Origin: Marchantia polymorpha subsp. ruderalis
Taxonomy: Eukaryota > Streptophyta > Marchantiopsida > Marchantiales > Marchantiaceae
Direction: 5' to 3'
DNA: 64,000 nucleotides
Assembly: GCA_037833965.1 (NCBI GenBank)
Contig: AP031357.1
Coordinates: forward strand, 13,722,001-13,786,000
A program made the position numbers and the translations under genes. The notes beneath the pieces are model-generated. The model saw only the letters and a list, made by a program, of their open reading frames with translations, ran no database searches and was not told the origin of the DNA. Below, piece after piece: positions 47,401-62,365 of this stretch; the stretch's first letter is position 1; each line of letters starts with the position of its first letter.

Positions 47401-49951
47401 AGTAGGTGAAGATGCGAAGTCTTCAACCTTCAGAACCCAAGTGTGTGGTGTTCACCTTTTCTTCAAGTCAGCTGCAGTCACCTCTCGCTTTACACCCAAA
47501 AGCTCATAGGCATTGCCAACATCTGGAGCTATTATCCTCGTTACCTGCAGTTCAAACAGAGAGCCTTCAGGACTTCAAGTTGAAGTCGATATTTCACCAA
47601 ACAATCCTTGGCTCTCAATTCTACATGAGATTTTTCGAAAAATAATCCCGCATATAACCCAAGTAGTGAACGATGATTTCTTTGATGCTTTTTCACAACA
47701 AAACACGCAGTTTCCATTCACATCCTACGACATAGGACGTGAATAGAACCGTCTTAGGCGTCAACTTGTACGAGTTCCCAAACACAGGAAGTGTGATGTG
47801 ATATATCCACGGCTTACGCATAGAGCAATGGAGCAGTGACAACATATGCAAAACTTCTGTAATAAGCACCTCTTCAAATCTCTCAGCGTCATTTGCAGAA
47901 GCAGCCTCAGCCACAGCTGCTGGTGGGGGAGGTCCAATCATGGGATCTCCTTCCAACTCCTCCTCAGCAGCTCTGAATAACAGGCCATAAATAAAGTATC
48001 CCAATATCATTTCATTATTTAAAAGTCACTTCAACAACTGGTGTATTGATTCAAAATCCTATATGAAGAAAAAACATGCACTTCATTTGAGATAAACTGA
48101 ATCCTTCGTCATGGAGGCAAAATCCATTGCAAACTCCTCCCGAATCATTTGTAAGTACCTTAAGGCAGCCTCCGCCTCTTCCAATTTCGCAGCAGCTTCT
48201 AACATCTCTTTGGATGGCATTGCTGGACCCATAACCCTGGGAAGAATTCAACAAAGGTACCTTATGGTAACGAAAATTCCAATTGCTGGCATATCCCAGT
48301 CAAAGTTGATGAAACCCTGCAACCACAAAAGAGCAATAACGCAGATGCGTACCTTGGCTTGGTGGGGCCGAGTGGAGCATCTTTCACATGGCCTTTCTGT
48401 ACAAATTCAGATTTTCCATTATCTACTAGCGGAGCCTGAGCTTCTTGCGATACTGATGAAGGTAGCTCTGGACCTTCATAAACATCATCTGAATTAAGTG
48501 CAGGTCCAGCTTCATCGCCAGAAAACAGGCCCACCCGAGTTAGAGTCGGCAGAGCTCCAGAGGGAAGGAGATAGATCCCTGCCTTCGATTTGTCGAGTTT
48601 AAGGGATCGAAATAACTGTTGAAGAAGTGAAATCAGTCGTTTATTGGGCAACGGGCTGATGTCAACTCCCTGACCATCATCCACCATCTGAAGAAGCTGA
48701 TATTCCACCAACCATCACACAAAATTCAGTCATCCTTAATAACACTTCCCCGATCCACCAAAAATTCTACAAAACACGGCTGATCTACGTCAATTGTCAT
48801 CAGACGTGAACCAGGTCATCATCCGAATTCCGTGCATTTACATTGTGGAGATAAATTGGGGCGAACCAAGGGTGCCCACCTATGGAGGGGGAACTTCACC
48901 TTCTCTGGCATTTCCTAACTGTACACATAATTTGGAAGAAAATTTTGGACGTCTCAATTCCGAGGAAAAACAAAGAACACAAGTACGGATTTTTTCCTAG
49001 TTATACTAATCTCCAGGACAGACAACCTCGAATCATTAACATCAGATGACAGCGCAAACAAATCCAAAACAAGATAGTGAGAAAAAGTTGAACAAAGTGA
49101 CACAGCTCCTGGAATGTGAAATTCCAAACGGATGTAATTCTAAAAATTTAGCGCGACTATCTTTGCAGTAGTGAGGTCCATCCTGTGCCAACGTCTGATC
49201 AATGTCCCGTGCTTAAACATCTGACACTTGGTTTCGATGTCAATTGTGGCTGAAGCGCGTTTCTCCGCCTGTTAAAAAGTAGGGAGGTACATTTTAACAA
49301 TTCGACCTGGAAACGATGCTCTTCATGATTTCAAAGTACCTGCTTGAGATCATTGGCGACTTCCGGAAATTCTTGAACGACTTGTTTGGCAAATTGCTCC
49401 GGCTTCGAAGTATCACTCCCATTTTCGTTTTCGGATGACGAAGAGCCAGAATCATCAGACTTTGCATCATCGGAGGAGAAAGAAGAATCCTCTTGCGACC
49501 TCCCCGATCTTCGACCGTCGGATTTACGACTTCTCCGCGACCCTTTACCCTTCTCTCTATCACCTTTCTTGTCACTACTCCTGGAATGTCTATCCTTCTT
49601 CCGATGCTCTCGTTTATGGCGCCTCTTGTTCTCAGAGCGCAGCTTCACTTTGCCCTCATCCTCGCAATCGTCGTCTTCACCGCTACCATCTTCGTCCACT
49701 CGCCGGCTGCTACTCTTGGAACGACCCTTCCTGCTCTTGGAGGACCGGCGCTCCCCTCTCCTCCTCCCATCCTTCTCCTTCTCCTTCTCTTTTCTGTGCT
49801 TCCTCTCAGATTTGCTGAGATCGTCGGAGTCGCTCCCCCGAGAATCTCTACAAGACCCACGAGCTGGAAATTTCACCGACCCAGGATTCTCAGCTCTCTG
49901 GAATGCGTCCACGGACCGCAACGCATCTTGCAGAGTCCCACTCCGAGACAT
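44471..49951 (-). CDS. Nuclear-type J-domain protein with GPALPP motifs and DUF3752
   Basis: Matches the plant J-domain/DUF3752 proteins such as Arabidopsis At1g65280; the exact function is unknown. Exons on the minus strand: 49951-49340, 48696-48353, 48236-48159, 47972-47870, 47544-47456, 47240-47129, 46767-46714, 46582-46534, 45937-45840, 45175-45060, 44870-44471. They total 2055 nt, 684 aa plus TAG, with all phases agreeing. The order is: a Lys/Arg/Ser/Asp-rich region with RS-like dipeptides (exon 1); GPAMP and GPPPP motifs (exons 3-4); a J domain ([20 protein letters not shown] then [15 protein letters not shown] at 418-420); [12 protein letters not shown]; then DUF3752 with [24 protein letters not shown] and a terminal DRKFL. 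A nine-Gly run follows KKKK in the last exon. The RS-like part suggests a nuclear, perhaps splicing-linked role. The exon 10 acceptor is the least certain. Confidence 0.9.
45302..45422 (+). mobile_element. 5'-truncated LINE 3' end (copy B) in an intron
   Basis: About 120 bases matching the 3' end of the LINE at 62.3 kb: GGAGTTGGATTGTTTGTATT, GTGTTTTTTAGCC, TTTTGACCCTTTGGGTCCCA, then CGGGCTTGATCTATTTACCA with further TTTACCA units. It lies in the intron between exons 9 and 10 of the J/DUF3752 gene, antisense to it. It is the best-preserved tail of the three copies. Confidence 0.85.
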
Positions 49952-50914
49952 GTCTGCTACCGTGCCCGCCCTAGCCTCCTCCTCTCAATGTCCAACCCAT
50001 TCCCCGCACTTCTCCTCTGCTCCCTTCGTCCTTCCTCCGCGTCCCATGCCGAAGTCAGCCCTCCTCAACCGAGCTCAACCCCAAGTTCGAATCATCCGCT
50101 GCTGCAAATCCTCGACCGAAAACCTGATACTGAAACTCCGAGAGCCAAGTGGGCGAGTGATTCCAAAGCTATGCTTCTTGCACCTGTACAGCGGCGGTAG
50201 CGCAAGCGGTGGGCCAACCGACGGCAAGAAAGAGAGAGAGAGTGAGAGAGTGCTACGCTGCTAAAGCTCACGAGGGCTCGAATCAGAAGAGGCCACGGGA
50301 GCAAAAGACAGAAAGCGAGAAGGAAGGAAGGGAGGGAGGGAGGGAGGGAGGGAGGCAGAGGAAGCGTGCTGTAACTGTCGTACTGAGATCAGGAAGGCTC
50401 GAGCGGACAGAGCGGACAGAGCGGGCATTCATTGCAGAATCGGTGCTGGATAAAGTTCGAGGGCGTGCTGGACTTCCCGAGTCGCGGCAGAATGTGGAGC
50501 GATCTTGTGGCTCAAGCCACAGGTGTGGCCGACGAGGCGATCGTTTGGTTTGCGTTCGTCGCTCCTTCCTGAGAGTTCTGCGGGACCCACCTGACCTCGA
50601 GACTGCCCTTTTTGCCCATTCGGCAACAAAGGTCATGGCTGCTGCTGCTGCTGCTGCTGCTCGTGTGACAAGAGACAAGGCGATGCTGTACATCAGACTG
50701 CTGCGCATGGGACGAGATGCGGATGTGGTGATTTCTGCTGCTTCCCGCAGACGCAACTGCCGAGTTCTTGGTCCAGTCCTGCCTCTCTAGAGACTCTCCT
50801 CCTCTGTCGCCGTGCCTCGAGGCCGGGCTCCGGTTGGGCCACAACGCCGAGGGCGACGCGGTAGGGCTGGGCTTTGGGGAGGTTTTGCGAGTTTAGGAGA
50901 ACGATTGCAGGCAA
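49952..50914. promoter_or_regulatory. Divergent promoter region shared by the J/DUF3752 gene and DEG1
   Basis: The two start codons face away from each other with 963 bp or less between them. The region contains a GA run at about 50229-50240, a GGGA array at about 50328-50354 that could form a G-quadruplex, two AGCGGACAG units at about 50403-50421, and an eight-unit GCT run at about 50639-50662. Frames on both strands here are simple-sequence and I do not call them genes. Some of this is probably leader of either transcript. Confidence 0.6.
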
Positions 50915-54748
<3,834 letters not shown>

Positions 54749-55623
54749 AGCTTTTACGGCCCCCTGGCCTTTCCCTTTGTAGAATTGGAATTGAATGGAG
54801 GGGATTTATAATGCCCCGCTGTATCATTATGTACTGCAAATATCATTGTTTTCACAGTTACTGTTTTCATTCATGTGTCGTGTAAATTTAATTAGCACCG
54901 TCTTGAAACACCCTTCAGGCAGGTATTTTCCACTTGTTCCTGGGATGAATCAAGCTCGCCATCTTTTTTCAAGTCACTGTGCTAATCTGCTTGCACTAGT
55001 TTTTTAAAAATTCTTTCTGTATTTTGGTCACTTCAGTTTTTTAATGTGTATAATCACTTACGACAAACACCTTTAATAGCCATGTCAAGAAGATCCAGTG
55101 GTGCACAAGAATTCTCAATACATGTTTTACTTTCCGTTCAGTCGATTGCAAATTAAAGCCAGGAATGGCAGCAGCTAAGAGAATCTAAACTGCAAACTGG
55201 ATGCACGAATTGATACGTCAACTGCAAAGTCAGGTGATCTTCGCGTACAGTTCATAATTTATGCTGCATTGCATGGACCGAACACTGGTTAGATTACAAT
55301 GAGAATGTTTGCAATGGCAAGAAGTATGAAACGTTCTGTAGACAGTAATACTTGTGGCTAGCATATGAAGCCGGACTCAATAGGAGTGGCACTATCTGAA
55401 TGAAAAGTAAGTAACACCTAAAGTGCGCATATTGTTACATTTGGTGAAGTCAATGTTGCATCCTGCTCCCAAACAGAATTGGAAAGTTCTATTAGACCCC
55501 ATCACTCGGCTGAAAACTAGATATAGAAGGGAGTCTATGCTGAATATTACCATTTGAGAGTGCATAGTATAGACTCCCCTCCGACACTTGGGCACAATGG
55601 AGTCTTTGGCACAGATTTGGAGA
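54749..55623. other. Convergent intergenic region between DEG1 and the membrane protein gene
   Basis: DEG1 and the next gene end tail-to-tail about 875 bp apart. No gene is visible. A small inverted repeat (GGGAGTCTAT at 55529-55538, inverted at 55569-55578) lies about 46 bases past the stop of the minus-strand gene, so probably in its 3' untranslated region. Confidence 0.5.
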
Positions 55624-58461
55624 TCATTCGACCTTAGCCTCTTCTGCAGGCATTGCTGAGTCGACCACAGTTTCTTTTATGAATCTGTAGGTTTAACAAA
55701 GTTAAAACACATTGTAAGAACTTGAAAAAAGATAATGACGGATCAAAAGCGATCATGTTCTCACTGAGCAATCATACCCGAAGAAACTTCTGGAATACAA
55801 GGGTTTGAAAAAAAATCAGAGAAGGAAACAGAACCTTGATAGTTTTTCTTTCGACGATTGAAGTATATGAAGAGCCATGGCAACAGTCAAAACAAGCCCT
55901 GTAACAAACATCCAGTTATCAGTTTCGATGCAAAACGACAAGATTAGAAAGGCAAGAACACTGGAGGTAAACGACTGTGGAAACTGTAGATACTCTCAAG
56001 CTTACCAGAACCAAAAAGTACGTAGAGGCCACCAGCAACATCAATTTCGGAGCTTTCCTCCCTGCAGCACACCCAGCAAGAATGTATCGAAGGGTGAGAC
56101 GAAGACATTGCTCTTGCGTGCACATCCAGAATATCTTTGTCAAATGTAACCACAACACCAACATAACAAGAAATGAAGTTCTTATGGTTTGATTCACTAA
56201 AAGTATTAAACATACTTGTAAACACTCAAGGTAACAGAATCCGTAGAAAACTCTTGTCTATGACTACATACCTCTAATTCCAAAGTAATAGACTCATATC
56301 CCGCAAAAAACAAAGCCAGTTGGCCATGAACTGAAAAGTCGCACCTGACAACGAGAGCAGGTCACAAAAAGATAAGACGGAAAAACTAGCAATAGGACTC
56401 ACCATACATATCGTACAAGGACATGCTTCGGCCACATGTTTGGCTCCCAAAAATTTGTCTTGATTGAAGCGTGTTCTTTTAGATCTGTATCAAAGCCATA
56501 ATGGGGCATAAGCTAAAATCAAATAATTAGACTAGCAGTTCTAGGTGATAAATGATAACATTCACACTTGAGTTGATCATTCTGGGGACATTGGAAGAGG
56601 CTATTGTACTCCCCCTAAGGATTCAAACGCTTACATGATTCGGGCATGTTCACAACCTTAGCTGTAGCGCCCAGGAAATCCGATCCTGCATACCGCTACA
56701 CGGGGACAAAGAATATATATGAGCTATCACACGTTGCATACCGCTACAGGGTGACGAAGAAAATTTGTGAGCTATCACTCGTCGCAATTGACCATGTACA
56801 AATCTACGACTACTTGTCAACATAGTCCATTGCATTGTCTATGAATGTTAAGAGCAGTTACCAAGGTTACATCGATCATGGGGACTTCTGGGGATTGTCT
56901 GCCAACGACAAATAGCCATGGAGTTTGGTATCTCTCACTCCCAAACTGCAAAGATCTGAAATATACATTACTCTTATAAAATTAGATCTCCGCTTCGAGA
57001 TCAAACTCCAGTGCATAAAAATTGGGATCAATGACAACGAAAGACAGCCAATGAGGATGAGATGTAAATTCTGAAACCACTACGCCATGTACTTCAAAAA
57101 TCGATTGGGATAGTAAAGGTGATATGTTCCAAGAGCCTCAATGCTATTTGGCTCCAACTCCTGAGAACATAATACCTCTGTGCAGATGGTTATGTGACTT
57201 CTTTGCATATGTAGAATTAACGTCATATGGAAAAGGTCACATATATTTACAAGATTGTACAAATATAGACTTACTACAATCTCAATTACTTCGACAAATT
57301 CCCAAATTCCAACTAAAAATGGGCTAATACACTGAGATACTATCACATAGTTTCAGTTATAAGATGTACACACATTTTATAAGGATCTGCTCCTGTGTAG
57401 CCTGTGGGCTTGGGAAGTGGCAGCACGACCTGATGCAATACAAACACACGCCTAACGTTACTAATTCAGAAACCCTTAAGTATCTCCGTATAAATCTAAC
57501 ACCAATTTTGCATTCTGTGAATTTTTTTCTGGCTACTCAGTCTCTCACATAGACTGGTTGGACTTAAAAGCAGATAATACTTCAAAACAGAAAACTCCTA
57601 TTCGAATACTGATGTGAAGGAAAGAGGTTTTTCTTTAAGCAAAAGAATACCTAGCAATTCTCTTGAATCGTTGAGCATTCTCTTATATGAACAACATCAC
57701 TGACCTCGTTATCAATTCCGAAGCGTGGGCAATGACGTCCCAACTGATCCATCCAGTCCGTACGCATCTGTAAATTTTTTTCAAAAAAATCAACAAGCAA
57801 CTAGAATGAGGTACATGAAGAGTCCAGCTCTGAGCTAAGACCACCCTACTTCTCAAAACGATCAAGCTTCCAACGTTCCCAACCCCTTGGGTAGATACTA
57901 AGCTTGGCCTTAACAAGAGACCTGTGAGGCCCCTGTTGGCCACATTCTACCTTTAAACCCTATGGGCTCATGTGCTTTAGCTCAAATTCTGTCGTGGCAG
58001 AATGGAACCAAGTGATAGAAAAGGTGTATCTTCTAAGAATTGGACAGAAGTGCCTTGACTTCAGGTGAAAGGGCAAATGCTCATGTGGTGACTACGATGG
58101 ACGAAGGTCGACGGTGAGCAATGTTTTAAGTTTCTAAGTTCAAAATCAGACGATGTAATTCCGATCCGTTCCTCTGATAATTGCCCCACGAAAACTTCAA
58201 ATTATCATGACCAGGAATGTGACATTACATCCAACCCAGCTAAAATCTTTAAAACGCTAAGACATAACGATATCCAATTGTCAGCCTACCCGATCCAATT
58301 GTCAAGTCCTGCAATTCAAGTCCGACAAAACTTACATTGTGATATTGGCCCTTCCGAGAAGTGGGAACAAAGTCGCCCTGACCATAAGCAGAGCATCGGT
58401 CCACAAAGACCACAAGACCCACCAGAAGAAAAACCAGCTGCCCCATGGCCCTCCTGCTCAT
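55624..58461 (-). CDS. Conserved plant type I membrane protein of unknown function
   Basis: I recognise this as a small conserved plant membrane protein without an assigned role. Exons on the minus strand are 58461-58336, 57767-57705, 57429-57374, 56955-56862, 56512-56403, 56061-56006, 55898-55835 and 55684-55624, totalling 630 nt (209 aa plus TGA). A signal peptide covers about residues 1-25 (MGQLVFLLVGLVVFVDRCSA). The lumenal part has MRTDWMDQLGRHCPRFGIDN, VVLPLPKPTGYTGADPYK, RYQTPWLFVVGRQSPEVPMI and FWEPNMWPKHVLVRYVW. One transmembrane helix spans exons 6-7 (LYVLFGSGLVLTVAMALHIL), followed by a short acidic cytosolic tail ending in AKVE. An in-frame ATG 20 codons upstream (58521) is a possible alternative start, but the shorter form puts the signal peptide at the N-terminus. 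A missed small exon in the long intron 56513-56861 cannot be excluded. Confidence 0.85.
56688..56783. repeat. Two-copy tandem repeat of about 48 bp in an intron
   Basis: GCATACCGCTACA starts at 56688 and again at 56736; each copy continues to GAGCTATCAC and ACGT or TCGT. The pair lies in the intron between exons 4 and 5 of the membrane protein gene. Confidence 0.8.
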
Positions 58462-59311
58462 GACTTCAATCTCTCTTTCCTGTGCAAAATCTCCAGCTCC
58501 CGTCTTGAAACCGATTTCCAAAGCGGGCTCAAGAATCGGTCCGATCTTTCAAATTCCAGTTGCCGATCGTAGTCCACTCTGTGTCTAGCCCCTGCAATGC
58601 CCTATCTCCCAGTTCCGAAGCAATTTGAGACAGTGTCTGTCAAACTGGGGCGGGACAGAGGACGGACAGTTGAAGTTGTTGTACGAAGAACATTGTAACT
58701 CGAGCAATTAATTAATTGCACCAGAGTTTCCACACCTTTAGGGTTGTGTCCAGCCGGTCGGACATGCGATACAAGAACATCAACCAGATCTGGGCACTCC
58801 CGAACCTCAATTATACTCGACAGATTTTGTCATCTACCAAATTCGTCATGCTTCCATGCAATACCAAAACAACGTTGGAATCACGATCGAGGAGCCAACT
58901 GACTAACAGACGGTGAGATATAATGAAGTGATTTTTTTTTCCATGGTTAACCATACTCATCTGTGTGGCGTTAGCTAAATGGGAGGCTCCATGGCTTGAA
59001 ACCTCAAGTTTTTGAAATGGTAAAATTGCTCACCATGGTATGGTTTGGGTTCCGTTCAAGTCGATCTCTTCGTACTGCAGACATTCAGAGAAATAAGAAT
59101 CAATGCAAAGAGCTTACTATAAATGTATGATATCAACATCACATCTTACAATCTACGTGACATATATTTTGATGTTATATCTTGTTATCAAGGCTACCCT
59201 ACTCTGAGTACCAACAGCACTTGCAATGAAAGTTGAGAAAGACCTTTGAAAATGCAAGAAACAAGAAAAGAAGAATTTAAATGAAGGGTGTTACTTCATG
59301 ACTTCTGTTAG

Positions 59312-59351
<40 letters not shown>

Positions 59352-60240
59352 TCCAACCATATACCCCATACTAAGCAATGTAACATGAGGAAAGTGAAGT
59401 CATATAGACCGATACCATTGTTCATTTATAAACTCAATGTTTTTTCTGTCTTCAGATATTGTAGAGTAAAAATGAAAATGAAAATATACATGTATTTATC
59501 ATCACGCAGCCACTTTTCATAGATATTGTGGTAGATATCAACATGGGCACCCGCATATCACATTTCGCATAATATTATCTTACATTTAAACACATAAAAT
59601 CATTGATCATGTAATGGATTATGTACATGATTTTTTTAAATTCAAACCAATAATATCTATATTGTGTAATCTTTATGAAAAATTTCACTAAATAAAATAG
59701 TTACAAAACATCTTATGTATTACATGTAACAAATTCATCAATCTACATATAAGATTTTAAGGAGCAAAGTTTTATTGAATAAGTTCTCAGCTTGTTTTCA
59801 AATGATCTCATATGATGAAAATATATTCTTATTGAAAAAAAATACATGATTTTCTTGTTTTTCTAACATCCATCTTAAAGAATTCTTTTGATCTAAAATC
59901 TCTTTCATCATAATTGCATATTTATAACCAGTTCTCATTCGTGTAAATAAGTTTTCATTTGTAGTCCCACCATCTAGATGCAATTGGTATTCTATTGGGA
60001 TGATTGGGATGACTCGACATCTCATATTTAAATTTTTACCTTTTTCCAGTACTCAATCTTTGAAGTTTATTTTAATGTAATGTTGCAGGTGTTAACTCTC
60101 AATCGATAGTTTGGCATGTGTTGCTTCCCCCAAGTTTTGTTAAAATTCCAATAAGAAAGAACTTTATAGTCAACATTTACAATACCTTTTGACTTGTACT
60201 ACTTGGAGCCTAATCCATATACATCTAGTTCGCAATTAAC
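58462..60240. other. 5' flank of the membrane protein gene and AT-rich DNA
   Basis: 58.5-59.2 kb should hold the promoter of the minus-strand membrane protein gene. A (TA)n microsatellite of about 17 units lies at 59313-59346. From 59.2 kb the DNA is AT-rich with no recognisable coding sequence until the LINE remnant. Confidence 0.5.
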
Positions 60241-62365
60241 CGAGTTGCTCAAAAACTCGGCTTCTAAGTTATTTTTGAGACAAAAGAATAAGAGAGCTGC
60301 TAGAGATTTTCAAATCTTTTTGGAGGCGGTTAGCGATACAATCTTCCAAACCTACTCTTGATCCCACATCTTTGATCTCTTTTGCTAAAAAATAAAATAT
60401 TTATTCCAATGTTGCATCTATACCACGTTATGAAGGAAAATTTGAATTGTGTTCTGAAGTTGAAGTGATGACTTAACTTAGAAAATTGGCAAATGGTAAA
60501 TGTGAGAATTTGGATTATCTTTTTATTGAACTTCTCAAGTGGGGATGAGATGCTATTAGATTTATACTCACTAAAGTGTTAGAGTTTGCTACAATCTATG
60601 ATTTTACTTTAACTTGATCTCTACAGAAGATTGTTCCTATTCATAAACCTGGAAGCAAGGACTTGATGACAAACTATTGGACTTACATGATGGTAGTATT
60701 TTTGCCAAGATATATGGAAAAATCAAAAAAGAGTGTGGTTCCAAGGTGGTTTTTGTCATATATTCAACTCTATAGAACATATCTTTGTTTTGCATGTTTT
60801 ATGGGAGAAGTCCGATGGAATAGAAAAGATTTGTTTTGTGCCTTCATTGATTTCAAAAAAGCTTTTGACACAATACCTCGTGAATTTTTATGGAATTGAT
60901 TGCAAACCATTGGAGTACCATAAGATCTCTTAGCCGCTGTAACCACATTATATCACTCTGCTCGGGCCAAGATCAACACTTATCAAACAGAAGAGATTTG
61001 GAGTACCATTAAAATAATTCAAGATTGTTCTCTCTTTTACTCTATTTGGAATCTCCATAGATGATATAAAATGGTAGTTAGAGGATTGTGATAATGAAGG
61101 TGTCAAACTTGGAGTCTTTGTCATCAAAACTCTTTTGTATGCAGATGATGTCATATTACTAGCAAGTGATGTCATCAGTTAAAAAGAACATCTTGACAAT
61201 TTGGCTAGCTTTTGTACTCAAAATTAGATGGATTGAATTTGGAAAAGTCAAAAATCATTCTTCTGAAATTTAGATCCAAACTTTCTTTCTTTTTCAAAGA
61301 ATTAGAGTTGGAACAAATGAAGAGTTAGAAATATTTAGGCATTGAATTCTCCCACGATTATAGTTGGACATTTTGTGTGCAAAAGATAGTAGAAGCTAGT
61401 TTCAAAGCTCTATATTAATTGTTAAATAGATGTAGAGGAGCTTATTTAGTATCTTGGAGTTTTAGGAAATTTTCATTCATGAGCTTAGTGTTTCCAATTA
61501 TCTTATATGGAACACAAGTGTAGGATTCAGGTGGTAAGAAGACAAGTTGCCAGCATTTGAAGAGGGTGCAAAAGATCTTACAAAATAATTGGATGTGAAA
61601 TTCCAAACATTATAAGTTATTCTTCTTGCAAAAATAGTTTGTTTAACTCTTGAGGTTGAAGCTTTCTTCTTGACTATCAATTACATTAGAATAGTGAGAT
61701 TTCTTGGTGCTTCTCGGCTTTCTCTTCAAGCTTTGTGTGCCACACGTTCCAAGGGATGGTTTGCAGATGTAATGACTTGATCTTTGAGGTGGAATGTGAC
61801 AAAACTTGATTGGAATTTGCCACCTAGGGCCCTTGGCGAGCGTATTAAGGAGAATTTTTTGCAGCATTATTTGGAGCAGAGTATGCATTAAAATTGGGTT
61901 TTATCAACTTTATGTAAATTCTATGCTTGTTTATTGAGAACAAAGATACCTATTTGCGGAGAATTCTACATCTTTACGTCATATTATTGCTTTGCGTAGG
62001 AACAATATCCCATAGTATTGTATTGAGTAAGGTAGTTGGTTGAACATTGATAGGAGTAAGCGTATTTGTAAGCTATATGATGGGAAAAAAGTTGAGTATG
62101 AAGAGCATGTTTTTGTTACTTATACTAGATATATAGAGAGTAGAGTGAAACATAAAATTGTTGTTGAGAATTTTTATTCTTCATTACAACTTGAGCTTTA
62201 TAATTTAGATTAGCTATGAGGTATGTTATTAGTTTTTGTTGTAGTGCTTTAGGCACTAGCTAGGGGTTTCTTTTGATTCTCGCTTTGTTTGGGTTGGATT
62301 GTTTTTATTGTGTTTTTTAGCCTTTTGACCCTTTGAGTTCCACGAGCTTGATCTATTTATCATAT
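60240..62365 (+). pseudogene. Decayed non-LTR retrotransposon (LINE) with reverse transcriptase remnant (copy C)
   Basis: Reverse transcriptase motifs are spread over shifting frames: IVPIHKPGSKD at about 60626, LFCAFIDFKKAFDTIPREFL at about 60830-60890 (the D-x-x-K-A-F-D motif), and LLYADDVILLAS at about 61134-61170 (the YADD active site). Further traces run to about 61.9 kb. Many stops and frameshifts show it is dead. The 3' end (about 62253-62363) carries GTGTTTTTTAGCCTTTTGAC and CTTGATCTATTTATCA, shared with copies A and B. The 5' end is not defined. The endonuclease domain was not found. Confidence 0.85.

Noticed and set aside
49386-50264. A 292-codon plus-strand open frame
   Set aside because: It is the antisense shadow of exon 1 of the J/DUF3752 gene, whose biased Arg/Ser/Lys codons keep the opposite strand open.
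50283-50756. A 157-codon minus-strand frame with an Ala run
   Set aside because: The Ala run comes from the GCT repeat and the rest is low complexity; it lies in the shared upstream region of two genes.
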